A stretch of DNA of 64,000 bases from Methylophilaceae bacterium 11 (GTDB taxonomy: Bacteria; Pseudomonadota; Gammaproteobacteria; Burkholderiales; Methylophilaceae): positions 992,001-1,056,000 of the forward strand of contig JCKJ01000001.1 in NCBI GenBank assembly GCA_000525025.1. Reading direction: 5' to 3'. Position 1 is the stretch's first letter; the number at the start of each line of letters is the position of its first letter. The notes beneath the pieces were generated by a model. The model saw nothing but the letters and a program-made list of their open reading frames with translations. It was not told where the DNA came from and ran no database searches. Positions 36,420 to 44,413 of the stretch are shown piece by piece. Position numbers and translations under genes: made by a program.

Positions 36420-37859
36420 TTGTTAGCACTTGTCGAATCACAGTTAATTTTAAAATCACTCACATTGGCGCCTACCGATGAAATTTATGTATTGGATGCC
36501 ACTACGCTGAATTTGCTTTATGCGAGTGATGAGGCACAAAAGAGAATCGGCAATGATGAGTTAATGATTCAACCTGAACAGTTAGAAGCAATCCTCGGCG
36601 TGAGTTCAAAAACTTTGGTTACGTATGTGAATCAGCAACGTGACAAAAAAGCACTGTTCGAATTGAGCGTCAATCAGCCGCTGCCTGAGGCTGGGGTTCA
36701 TAAAAATCAACTCCGTGTTATGCTAATACAATCAGGTCAAACCGAATATATTCTTGTGACAAAAAGCGAAATCTCCCCTAACGAAAAAGTAGTGATGGCA
36801 CTCAGCGAGAGTGAATCGCGTTTCCAAGCCATTGTCTCCAATATTCCTGGCTTGGTGTTCCAAATGCAAATGACGGCTGATCACGAAGTGAGTTTTCGTT
36901 ATGTGAGTGACGGCTGTGAAGCGTTACTAGGACTTACCGCAAACGACTTGCAGGTAGATGCACAGCAGTTGTTTTCTATTATGAATACCCGCGACCGCCA
37001 AGATTTACGTGCCAAACTCATCAGCAGTGCGCAAAGCCTAGAAAAATTGGATTGGGAAGGGCGGGTGTGGATTGATGGTTGGCAAGATACCAAATGGATT
37101 AACTTGCGTGCCACTATTAGCCAGTTAGGCGATGGTGTGGTGCAGTGGGATGGCATTATGCTGAACATCACACAAAGTAAATTAGAGAAGTTAGAGATTG
37201 AACAGTCACGCCGTGAGCTAGAGCAATTGACTGCCCATATGAATCAAGTGAAAGAGCAAGAGCGTATTAGCATTGCGCGCGAGATACATGATGACTTGGG
37301 TGGTAATCTAACCGCTATTAAAATGGGCCTGGCCAGCATTGCACAACAAATCGCTGCACAGCAATCCGTATCTTTAGAACAAACCGCTAACTTAGAAGCG
37401 ATTGTGAACCGTACGTTTGAAGCGGTACACCGTATCTCTGGCAATTTAAGACCGAGTATTTTAGACCTTGGTATTGTTGATGCAGTTGAATGGCAAGTGA
37501 ATCAGTTTAAAAAACAAGTCGGTTTAAAATGTGTGTTTAGCACTAACCAAGCAGAGATCATGCTTTCCACAGAGCAATCGATGGCTTTATTTAGAATCTG
37601 CCAAGAATCACTTTCCAATATTGCGAAATATGCCAAAGCCTCACAAGTGAATGTGAGCTTAGAAGCCTCGGGCTATGAGGTAACACTACGAGTGATTGAT
37701 AACGGTATTGGTATCAATGATGTGGATAAACTAAAAACCAACTCATTTGGGCTTCGCGGTATGCAAGAACGTGTGTCTGCATTGAATGGTAGCTTATCTA
37801 TTGGCGTGGTAGACCAAGCGAGTAGCGGTACCAAAGTAGAGGTCACTTTGCCGATATAA
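36420..37859 (+). CDS. Cytosolic PAS-domain sensor histidine kinase, NarL-system type (HisKA_3)
   Basis: Soluble histidine kinase, 479 residues, starting at TTG 36420. Residues 1-120 are an unassigned sensor region and 130-258 a PAS domain ending in a PAC motif (VQWDGIMLNITQSKLE). The dimerisation domain has phospho-acceptor H290 in REIHDDLGGNLTAIK, and the HATPase domain has DNGIGI and GLRGMQERV. No membrane helices, so it senses an internal signal. A terminator follows; the NarL-type regulator 188 bases downstream is the obvious partner. Confidence 0.9.
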   Translation: MLALVESQLILKSLTLAPTDEIYVLDATTLNLLYASDEAQKRIGNDELMIQPEQLEAILGVSSKTLVTYVNQQRDKKALFELSVNQPLPEAGVHKNQLRVMLIQSGQTEYILVTKSEISPNEKVVMALSESESRFQAIVSNIPGLVFQMQMTADHEVSFRYVSDGCEALLGLTANDLQVDAQQLFSIMNTRDRQDLRAKLISSAQSLEKLDWEGRVWIDGWQDTKWINLRATISQLGDGVVQWDGIMLNITQSKLEKLEIEQSRRELEQLTAHMNQVKEQERISIAREIHDDLGGNLTAIKMGLASIAQQIAAQQSVSLEQTANLEAIVNRTFEAVHRISGNLRPSILDLGIVDAVEWQVNQFKKQVGLKCVFSTNQAEIMLSTEQSMALFRICQESLSNIAKYAKASQVNVSLEASGYEVTLRVIDNGIGINDVDKLKTNSFGLRGMQERVSALNGSLSIGVVDQASSGTKVEVTLPI

Positions 37860-37906
37860 ACCCCGTTATAAATTCATCACTTCTCTTGTAGTTTCGATAG
37901 TTAGTT

Positions 37907-37929
37907 AGCCACCCACAGGGTGGCTTTTT
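37907..37929 (+). terminator. Rho-independent terminator after the PAS kinase gene
   Basis: Perfect 8-bp stem AGCCACCC/GGGTGGCT with loop ACA followed by a T run. It separates the cyclase-kinase unit from the response-regulator gene, which has its own promoter. Confidence 0.92.
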
Positions 37930-38008
37930 CATTTTGTAATTTTAATTAACTGTTTAAATACAATGATTTATTAATAAATTATCAAAAATTTACACTTATT
38001 TTTTTGTT

Positions 38009-38024
38009 TGGCACGCAATTTGCT
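38009..38024 (+). promoter_or_regulatory. Sigma-54 promoter of the response-regulator gene
   Basis: TGGCACGCAATTTGCT fits the consensus TGGCAC-N5-TTGC(A/T), with GG and GC separated by exactly 10 bases. The predicted start near 38035 lies about 19 bases upstream of the ATG. RpoN promoters need an enhancer-binding activator, so expression of this regulator is likely conditional. Confidence 0.85.
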
Positions 38025-38053
38025 GTTATGTAATTAACAGTTAAGGGGTGCGT

Positions 38054-38695
38054 ATGAACAACAAAAAAATTAGAGTGATTGTGGTAGATGACCATGCCAT
38101 TTTAAGATCAGGCATCAAACAAATCTTATCCACCACCGGTGAAATTGAAGTGGTTGCTGAAGCAGAAAATGCGACTGAAGCGATTAAATTTGCGCGTGAG
38201 ATTGAAGCCGATGTGATGTTGCTGGATATTTCACTGCCAGACCGCAGCGGCATGGACGCATTGAAATGCATCAAACGCGATAATCCTTCACTGTCTGTAT
38301 TGATGTTGTCTATGTATATGGAAGATCAATACGCTGTACGCGCTTTAAAATCAGGTGCTTCTGGCTACTTATGTAAACACAGCGCATCTAATGAATTATT
38401 GTCAGCCATTCACGCCTTAGCCAAAGGCAAAAAATATATTACGCCAGAAGTGGCCGAGATTTTGGCTGAGCAAGTCAGTGATGAAAAAACACAAAATCCG
38501 CACGAGACACTTTCAGACCGCGAATACCAAACGATGATCATGATTTCATCGGGCTTCTCTGTGAGTGAGATTGCCGAAAAATTATCGCTCTCTGTAAAAA
38601 CAGTGAGTATGTACCGCACACGTTTGTTAGAAAAAATGCATTTGCGTCATAACTCTGACATCACGCATTACGCGATTAAGAATCAACTGGTTTAG
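38054..38695 (+). CDS. NarL/FixJ-family response regulator
   Basis: DNA-binding regulator of 213 residues from ATG 38054 (GTG 38048 is an in-frame alternative; AAGGGG precedes the ATG at good distance). The receiver domain has the acidic pair in VVDDH, phospho-acceptor D58 in LLDISLPDRSG and K108 in GYLCKHS. A LuxR-type helix-turn-helix follows with VSEIAEKLSLSVKTVSMYRTRL. It is transcribed from a sigma-54 promoter and is separated from its probable kinase by a terminator. Flagellin lies next, suggesting motility as a target. Confidence 0.93.
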   Translation: MNNKKIRVIVVDDHAILRSGIKQILSTTGEIEVVAEAENATEAIKFAREIEADVMLLDISLPDRSGMDALKCIKRDNPSLSVLMLSMYMEDQYAVRALKSGASGYLCKHSASNELLSAIHALAKGKKYITPEVAEILAEQVSDEKTQNPHETLSDREYQTMIMISSGFSVSEIAEKLSLSVKTVSMYRTRLLEKMHLRHNSDITHYAIKNQLV

Positions 38696-38716
38696 ATCTA
38701 TCGGGAGGTAGTCCTC

Positions 38717-38746
38717 GGGGTTTGCTATGCAAACCCCATTTTTTTT
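38717..38746 (+). terminator. Rho-independent terminator after the response-regulator gene
   Basis: Perfect 9-bp stem GGGGTTTGC/GCAAACCCC with loop TAT followed by A and eight Ts. Confidence 0.95.
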
Positions 38747-38910
38747 GCCTCGCATATCTACGTTTGTGCACTAATTCTCCTCAAAGTTTATCTTAAGAGA
38801 TAGCTGGTTTTTGTCTCTTTGTTAATCCCTTCACCACACAAAATAATCGCTATCATGCTGATATATCGTATTTTTTTAAGGAGTCAGCCCTAAATAAAAA
38901 GGTATTACCC

Positions 38911-38937
38911 TAAAGTTTTGAAAATGATAGCCGACAT
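38911..38937 (+). promoter_or_regulatory. Distal sigma-28 (FliA) promoter of fliC
   Basis: TAAAGTTT, 11 bases, GCCGACAT: the -35 is a perfect match and the -10 matches 6 of 8 positions of GCCGATAA. Its start would give a leader of about 190 bases. It shares TTACCCTAAA with the proximal copy 112 bases downstream, as if duplicated. Confidence 0.65.
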
Positions 38938-39022
38938 CATATTCATCGGGTCTGCTTAATCGGTAATTGTTTGAGGTTATGTGGGTTAAGTAACTGTTTC
39001 ATAAAAAGTTTTGTTCTTACCC

Positions 39023-39049
39023 TAAACTTTTACAAAAGCTTACCGATAA
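39023..39049 (+). promoter_or_regulatory. Proximal sigma-28 (FliA) promoter of fliC
   Basis: TAAACTTT, 11 bases, ACCGATAA: one mismatch in each half of the FliA consensus and correct spacing. The predicted start near 39057 leaves a leader of about 78 bases with an AGGAG ribosome-binding site before the ATG. Confidence 0.88.
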
Positions 39050-39134
39050 TAGATTTAAGTGCGACGCAATATGAAAAGTTGCCAAGCGAACAGTAGGGTG
39101 ATTTGAATATTTTATTTTATTTAGGAGATTTATC

Positions 39135-39935
39135 ATGGCTGCAGTAATTAATACAAACATTGCTTCATTAAACACACAACGTAACTTGAGCGCTTCACAA
39201 TCAGGTTTAAATACATCTATCCAACGTTTGTCTTCTGGCTTACGTGTAAACAGCGCGAAAGATGACGCTGCTGGTATGGCGATTGCAACACGTATGGACT
39301 CACAAGTACGTGGCATGAACGTAGCGATGCGTAATGCAAACGATGCGATTTCTTTTGCACAAACTGCTGAAGGTGGTTTGAGTAAAGTAACAGACGCATT
39401 ACAACGTATGCGTGAATTGGCAGTGCAATCTGCCAACGGCAGTAACTCTGCTGGTGACCGTACAAACCTAGATGCTGAGTTCCAAGAACTAGCTGCAGAG
39501 GTGACACGTATCGGTACAGCAACTAAGTTTAACGGTACAGCAGTGTTTGGTGGTGGTTCAACTACATTCCAAATCGGTGCTGATTCTGGCGACACGATCT
39601 CTGTATCAGCAGTAGCTGCAGCAACCATTACAGGTAGCGTTTCAACAGCAGCAGCAGCAACAACAGCGTTAGGTGCAATTGATACAGCGTTAGATGCAAC
39701 GAATACTAAACGTGCGACATTGGGTGCGGTACAAAACCGTTTTGAAGCTGTGGTAGGTAACTTGCAAGTGGCTTCAGAGAACCAATCAGCAGCTAAATCA
39801 CGCATCATGGATACAGACTTTGCTGCAGAAACAGCTAACTTAACACGCGGTCAAATCTTGCAACAAGCAGGTACAGCGATGTTAGCGCAAGCAAACTCAC
39901 TACCAAACAACGTATTGAGCTTGTTAAGAGGGTAA
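39135..39935 (+). CDS. fliC: Flagellin
   Basis: Filament subunit. The 266-residue protein has the conserved N-terminal D0/D1 region (AVINTNIASLNTQRNL, then SGLRVNSAKDDAAG) and C-terminal D1/D0 region (TRGQILQQAGTAMLAQAN, ending LSLLRG). The variable middle is only a short, alanine/threonine-rich segment at about 140-190, so the filament surface is minimal. Codon use is unusually uniform and A/T-ending, as expected for a highly expressed gene. Two sigma-28 promoters precede it and a strong terminator follows. Confidence 0.98.
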   Translation: MAAVINTNIASLNTQRNLSASQSGLNTSIQRLSSGLRVNSAKDDAAGMAIATRMDSQVRGMNVAMRNANDAISFAQTAEGGLSKVTDALQRMRELAVQSANGSNSAGDRTNLDAEFQELAAEVTRIGTATKFNGTAVFGGGSTTFQIGADSGDTISVSAVAAATITGSVSTAAAATTALGAIDTALDATNTKRATLGAVQNRFEAVVGNLQVASENQSAAKSRIMDTDFAAETANLTRGQILQQAGTAMLAQANSLPNNVLSLLRG

Positions 39936-39957
39936 TTCGTAACTTGAGTAAATTGAC

Positions 39958-39987
39958 TTCCACAGGGCGAAAGCTCTGTGGAATTTT
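39958..39987 (+). terminator. Rho-independent terminator after fliC
   Basis: Stem TTCCACAGGGC/GCTCTGTGGAA (11 pairs with one G-T) closed by a GAAA tetraloop and followed by TTTT. It should limit read-through from flagellin to flaG-fliD. Confidence 0.88.
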
Positions 39988-40008
39988 CAGTAAGATAGGG
40001 AGTACAAC

Positions 40009-40368
40009 ATGTTCCAATCTTCTTTAGATGCATACGGTACAGCTAAATTAACTGCTGTTCCAGGAAGTCAAACCGTTCAGGCCACTAGTGGCCTAAAAGT
40101 CGTTACGAAGCCAGAAGAGTCTTTACCAGCTGCTGTTGAATTAGATAGAGCAACATTGACTGGCGCAGTGAAGAAATTGAATGATTATGTAGCGCCTGCG
40201 TTACAAACCATTCAGTTTTCAATTGATCAGGAATCTGAGCGGATTGTCGTCAAAGTCGTCGATACCGCCACCCAAAAAGTGTTAAGACAGATTCCTAACG
40301 AAGAAGTAATGGCGATTACCAAGACGCTGGATAAGTTACAAGGCTTGGTGATTAGACAAACGGCGTAA
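40009..40368 (+). CDS. flaG: FlaG-family flagellar protein
   Basis: Small protein implicated in filament length control. The 119 residues have a disordered N-terminal half and the conserved FlaG C-terminal domain: LQFSIDQESERIVVKVVD-type strand (about 78-95), then TQKVLRQIPNEEVMAI. It lies between fliC and fliD, the usual place for flaG, and is followed 51 bases later by fliD. Confidence 0.92.
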   Translation: MFQSSLDAYGTAKLTAVPGSQTVQATSGLKVVTKPEESLPAAVELDRATLTGAVKKLNDYVAPALQTIQFSIDQESERIVVKVVDTATQKVLRQIPNEEVMAITKTLDKLQGLVIRQTA

Positions 40369-40419
40369 CAGCAAGCGTGCGCTTTAATAGGATGCAGTAA
40401 ATATTAAGGATGGATAATT

Positions 40420-42102
40420 ATGGCAACAGTCTCAAGTACCTCAGCAATTGATGTTAATTCAATTGTCAGTAGCTTAATGAGCGTTGAACAACGACCGCTC
40501 ACCTTAATTACCAACCAAAAAACTGCTTATGAAGCTAAGCTTACGGCTTATGGCACTTTAAAAAGTGCACTTTCCACGTTTCAAACTTCGGTCAGTGCAC
40601 TGGCCGCTGCTTCCAAATTTAACGCACAATCTGCCACATCTGCCACGCCTAGCATGTTTACCGCTACTGCAAATGGCAGTGCAACTATTGGTGATTACGC
40701 AATCACCGTGAATCAACTCGCAAAATCACAGAAAATTGCTTTAGATGGCGTGGCCAATACCACGGATGTCATCGGCACTGGCAAATTGACCATAGCGTTT
40801 GGTACGTATGCCCCTGAGATTGTTTCACCCGCCACGCCTGCTAGCTTTACTGCCAATCCAAACAAGACATCCTTTGATGTCACTATCGATGCAAGCAATA
40901 ACACGCTAGCGGGTGTGCGAGATGCGATTAACGCTGCCAATGGTGGCGTGACGGCCACCATCGTCAATGATGGTACTGCCAATCGCTTGGTGATTACCTC
41001 TAAAGAAACGGGCGAGGTGAATAGCCTGAAGATTACCGTAGCCGATGATGACGGTAATCCAACGGATAACACGGGTTTATCGAGATTGGCTTATGATCCG
41101 TTATCGACTGCGGGCGCTGGCAAGAACATGAGCCAGTTACAAGCACCACTGAATGCGTTGCTCAATATTGATGGCATTGATGTAGTCAAAGCCAGCAATA
41201 GTGTGAGTGATGCGATTGAAGGCATTACCCTCAATTTGCTGGCTACAAGCAATAGCCAGCCCGTCAATTTGGCTGTGGCGTCCGATCAAGCCAAAATCAA
41301 AGAATCGGTGACGGCCTTTGTGGATGCGTATAACAAGCTGAACGATACCTTGCGTACCCTCACCAAATATGACGAAACTGGAAAATCTTCCGGTAAGTTG
41401 TTAGGCGATGCGACTGCACGTAATATCACGGCGCAAATTAAATCTGTGGTGACCAAAGTGGTGGATACGGGCGGCACGATTACTTCGTTGACTGACATTG
41501 GTGTGAGTTTTCAGCGTGATGGTAAATTGGCATTAGACAGCACTAAGCTGACCGATGCGATTAGCAACCATTTTGATGATATTGCGGCATTGTTTTCGAC
41601 CTCTGCTAGGACGTCGGATGCGCAAGTATCTTACCTTGGTAGCACCAGTAAAACACAATCTGGCACCTATCCCATTACAGTTTCGCAATTAGGTTCCGAT
41701 AATACTAATATGCTAGGCATGATCAACGGTGTTGCCGGCACTGGTTTGAATCAAGAGTTGATTGGTGCAGCCGGCGATGTCAGCGAAGGCTTACGAATTA
41801 AAGTGACCGGAGGCAGCACAGGCGCACGCGGTACAGTGACTTTTGTGAAAGGCTATGCTGCACAGTTGGATGATATTTTGGATGGTTTGCTGGACGATGA
41901 AGGTTTGCTGGCAGCACGTACGGATGGCATTACCGCTTCAGTGAAACGTTTAGAGCAACAGACCGATGCGTTTAATTTGAAAATGACCGTGATTGAGAAA
42001 CGTTACCGTGATCAATACACACGTTTGGATACACTGTTATCGAGTATGCAAAATACAAGCTCGTATCTCTCACAGCAGATTTCAGCGCTCGGCAATAACT
42101 AA
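40420..42102 (+). CDS. fliD: Flagellar filament cap protein FliD
   Basis: Cap that inserts flagellin subunits at the filament tip. The 560-residue protein has the N-terminal coiled region (DVNSIVSSLMSVEQRPL, about 12-28), a large variable central domain, and the C-terminal coiled coil (about 505-560, including QQTDAFNLKMTVIEKRYRDQ and MQNTSSYLSQQISALG). The flagellin-like IN motif DAINAANGGVTATIVNDG is present near 170. It begins the fliD-fliS-fliT run with 17 bases to fliS. Confidence 0.96.
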   Translation: MATVSSTSAIDVNSIVSSLMSVEQRPLTLITNQKTAYEAKLTAYGTLKSALSTFQTSVSALAAASKFNAQSATSATPSMFTATANGSATIGDYAITVNQLAKSQKIALDGVANTTDVIGTGKLTIAFGTYAPEIVSPATPASFTANPNKTSFDVTIDASNNTLAGVRDAINAANGGVTATIVNDGTANRLVITSKETGEVNSLKITVADDDGNPTDNTGLSRLAYDPLSTAGAGKNMSQLQAPLNALLNIDGIDVVKASNSVSDAIEGITLNLLATSNSQPVNLAVASDQAKIKESVTAFVDAYNKLNDTLRTLTKYDETGKSSGKLLGDATARNITAQIKSVVTKVVDTGGTITSLTDIGVSFQRDGKLALDSTKLTDAISNHFDDIAALFSTSARTSDAQVSYLGSTSKTQSGTYPITVSQLGSDNTNMLGMINGVAGTGLNQELIGAAGDVSEGLRIKVTGGSTGARGTVTFVKGYAAQLDDILDGLLDDEGLLAARTDGITASVKRLEQQTDAFNLKMTVIEKRYRDQYTRLDTLLSSMQNTSSYLSQQISALGNN

Positions 42103-42119
42103 TAAAAAGGGGACATAAC

Positions 42120-42596
42120 ATGTTTGGATTTAAAAGTAACGGTGCCAATGTTTACGCCCAATTGGGTTTAGAAACAGGTGTGGTCGCCGCAAGCCCCAAT
42201 AAATTAGTGGTGATGCTGTATGAAGGCGCTATTTCGGCTTGCCGCAATGCCATTACGCACATGGCTAATCAAGATATACAGCATAAAGGTGAGATGATTT
42301 CTAAAGCCATTTTAATCATTGAAAGTGGCCTACGTTTAAGCTTAGATAAAAAAGCTGGCGGTGAGATCGCACAAAGCTTAGATGCTTTGTACGCCTATAT
42401 GTCACAACGTTTAACCATGGCCAATATCCATAATCAAGCGCCATTGGTTGAAGAAGTGATTGGCCTGCTCACAGAGCTGAAAGGCGCGTGGGAAGCGATT
42501 GAAAACCAAAAACCAAACGCTGCGGATCTGGCGAAAGTAGTGGCGATGCGGCCACAAGCCAATATTCCAGCTAACTACAACCGATTAGTATTTTAG
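42120..42596 (+). CDS. fliS: Flagellin export chaperone FliS
   Basis: Cytosolic chaperone that holds flagellin monomers before export. The 158-residue helical protein has YAQLGLETGVVAASPNKLVVMLYEGAI-type sequence at about 12-40, with the conserved SP(N/H)KLV..LY.G motif, and a second helix bundle with SLDALYAYMSQRL. It is about 25 residues longer than E. coli FliS at the C terminus, which is common in betaproteobacteria. It sits between fliD and fliT. Confidence 0.95.
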   Translation: MFGFKSNGANVYAQLGLETGVVAASPNKLVVMLYEGAISACRNAITHMANQDIQHKGEMISKAILIIESGLRLSLDKKAGGEIAQSLDALYAYMSQRLTMANIHNQAPLVEEVIGLLTELKGAWEAIENQKPNAADLAKVVAMRPQANIPANYNRLVF

Positions 42597-42604
42597 GCGT
42601 ACAC

Positions 42605-42943
42605 ATGCAAGCACAAACACTGATACCAGCATACACCGCACTGGCCGACACCATGGCGCAAATGCTGGCTGCGGCCAAGCAGAATAACTGGGATAAAGTA
42701 TCTGAATTAGAGGCTGGCTACTTAGAAAACGTAGCGCAGATTAAAGTGTTAGAGCGCACGAGTATCCTCACGCAAGAAACCAAATCACAGAAAATAGAGA
42801 TTATTCAGCGTATTCTAGCGGATGATCATCAGCTTAAATTGCTTATTCATCCATGGATGCAAAAGCTTAGCCAGTGGGTGCAACCCAGCCAGTCACAAGC
42901 CGCGCAAATGCAAGCAAAGTTGAATAGCGCTTATCAAATGTAG
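42605..42943 (+). CDS. fliT: FliT-like flagellar export chaperone
   Basis: Short all-helical protein of 112 residues, with the FliT-family feature of a four-helix bundle whose second helix carries WDKVSELEAGYLE near 33-45. FliT binds the cap protein FliD and, in enterics, FlhDC. The assignment rests on size, helix pattern and the position directly after fliS, 9 bases away. Confidence 0.85.
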   Translation: MQAQTLIPAYTALADTMAQMLAAAKQNNWDKVSELEAGYLENVAQIKVLERTSILTQETKSQKIEIIQRILADDHQLKLLIHPWMQKLSQWVQPSQSQAAQMQAKLNSAYQM

Positions 42944-42951
42944 TCTTTGCC

Positions 42952-43992
42952 ATGTTTATTCATAAACCAGAGCCAAGCAATCCCCAGCAGATTGGGTCGG
43001 TTTATCGCGTGGTACCCGTATTGCCGGTGGGCGCAATCAATACGCCTTCGCAAGAGCTGGCGGCGCAAGCAAAGCACTTAACCCCCGGTGAGACCTATGA
43101 CGCACGCGTGATGCAACGGGTCAGTGATACGACTTTTCTAGTGCAAATTAACTCAAAACAAACACAGGTCAATCCAAATCAAGCGCAAGCAAATCTAACA
43201 CAGGCAGAGCCCTTGTTGTTGAAAATGGATATTGGACAGCAGGCCAAACTGGGGCAAACTTTATCATTGCAATATTTGCAGGCGCAACCTGAGCTCACCT
43301 TTTTGCTGAAGCAACCCACCACTGTGGGCTACACCGGCACAGCTGTCAATTTAAGCCAAGCCGGTAGCCTGCTTGGACAGTATCTGGGGCAAGCAGAAGC
43401 ACAGCAACTATCTACACGTTATGAAGCCATCAACGTGATTACCCATTTCCCTAACAAGCCACAGTTGGTGGCGCAAGATTTAAAGCAAGCGCTAAGTCAG
43501 ACCGGCTTATTTTACGAGTCGCATTTACAGGCGCTTTCACAAGGCCAATATGCGTTGAGCCAATTGAGGCAAGAGCCGCAAAATCAAGCCGGATTTAATC
43601 CGGCACACATCACGTTTCAGCAGTTAGCTGTGCTGGAACATCAGCGCTTTTCATGGCATGGCGAAGTATGGCCGGGCCAAACCATGACTTGGGATGTTTA
43701 TCAGCAGCGTTTACCCTCGGACTCCAATGCGCAAGCCCAGTCGGAATCGCCAGAAGCGACTTGGACCGCGACTGAACTCAAGATTGATTTCCCACATCTG
43801 GGTGAAGTAAAGGCCAAGCTAAGTTTGGTCAATGGTCATTTGCGCATTCATTTGGAAAGCGGGCGTACCGACACCTTTGCCTTGTTACAGCAGCAAAAAA
43901 CCAAGCTGGTGCAAACCATGCAAGAAAATCACCAATCGATAGATGCATTGACCGTGACGCAAACGCCTACTGTAGTACAGGAGCGCGAATAA
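42952..43992 (+). CDS. FliK-like protein with flagellar hook-length control C-terminal domain
   Basis: A 346-residue, glutamine-rich protein. Residues about 55-90 form a repetitive Q/N segment (TQVNPNQAQANLTQ). The C-terminal part, about 275-335, has DFPHLGEVKAKLSLVNGHLRI and a following helix, which matches the pattern of the FliK C-terminal domain that contacts FlhB. It is not the main fliK by context. With the FlhB-like gene next to it, it recalls the Bacillus ylqG-ylqH pair, whose function is unclear. It starts 9 bases after fliT. Confidence 0.75.
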   Translation: MFIHKPEPSNPQQIGSVYRVVPVLPVGAINTPSQELAAQAKHLTPGETYDARVMQRVSDTTFLVQINSKQTQVNPNQAQANLTQAEPLLLKMDIGQQAKLGQTLSLQYLQAQPELTFLLKQPTTVGYTGTAVNLSQAGSLLGQYLGQAEAQQLSTRYEAINVITHFPNKPQLVAQDLKQALSQTGLFYESHLQALSQGQYALSQLRQEPQNQAGFNPAHITFQQLAVLEHQRFSWHGEVWPGQTMTWDVYQQRLPSDSNAQAQSESPEATWTATELKIDFPHLGEVKAKLSLVNGHLRIHLESGRTDTFALLQQQKTKLVQTMQENHQSIDALTVTQTPTVVQERE

Positions 43993-43996
43993 GCCT

Positions 43997-44302
43997 ATGA
44001 GCCATCTACCGACAAAGTATCATCAGCAAGCCATTGCGCTGGCTTACGACACTGGCGATTATGCGCCGCGAGTTGTCGCGAAAGGGCAGGGTTTGGTGGC
44101 AGAGCACATTATCGCGCTGGCCAAAGAGCATAATGTGTTCGTGCACGAATCTAAAGAGCTGATGCAAATGCTGATGCAGGTGGATTTGGATCAGCATATT
44201 CCACCAGCGCTTTATTTGGCCATTGCGGAAATTTTGGCTTGGCTGTACCGCATTGAAGAAGAAAAAGCACTCGCCAGGCAACACACAACATTTACCGAGT
44301 AA
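43997..44302 (+). CDS. Detached FlhB C-terminal cytoplasmic domain (FlhX/YlqH type)
   Basis: A 101-residue protein equal to the autocleaved C-terminal fragment of FlhB. It starts at the position of the NPTH cleavage site (here LPTKYHQQAIALAYD, so the cleavage motif is lost) and continues with the core PRVVAKGQGLVAEHIIALAKE and a final helix. The membrane domain is missing. Such paralogues can partly substitute for the FlhB C-terminal domain in some bacteria. It follows the FliK-like gene by 4 bases, so the two form a specificity-switch-like pair. Confidence 0.9.
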   Translation: MSHLPTKYHQQAIALAYDTGDYAPRVVAKGQGLVAEHIIALAKEHNVFVHESKELMQMLMQVDLDQHIPPALYLAIAEILAWLYRIEEEKALARQHTTFTE

Positions 44303-44413
44303 ACCATCTACCGTAGAGATAGCCACCTACGGACCAATTTCATACAAGCATTGTGAGTTTGCATCTGCTGCCTGACGTGTTAAATTGATGATGTTCTGTT
44401 AGTGGGGTTCACC

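Larger units (their letters stand above)
38696..39134. other. Intergenic region upstream of flagellin
   Basis: This 439-base gap holds the terminator of the response-regulator gene (38717-38746) and two sigma-28 promoters for fliC (38911-38937 and 39023-39049). The 165 bases between terminator and first promoter show no ORF or structure that I can support. Confidence 0.6.

Noticed and set aside
39017-39808. 263-codon minus-strand ORF opposite flagellin
   Set aside because: It is antisense to fliC, covers the sigma-28 promoter and arises from the biased codon use of flagellin; its product looks like no protein family.
44311-44332. Hairpin CCGTAG/CTACGG before PPK2
   Set aside because: The loop is 10 bases and no T run follows; likely chance.
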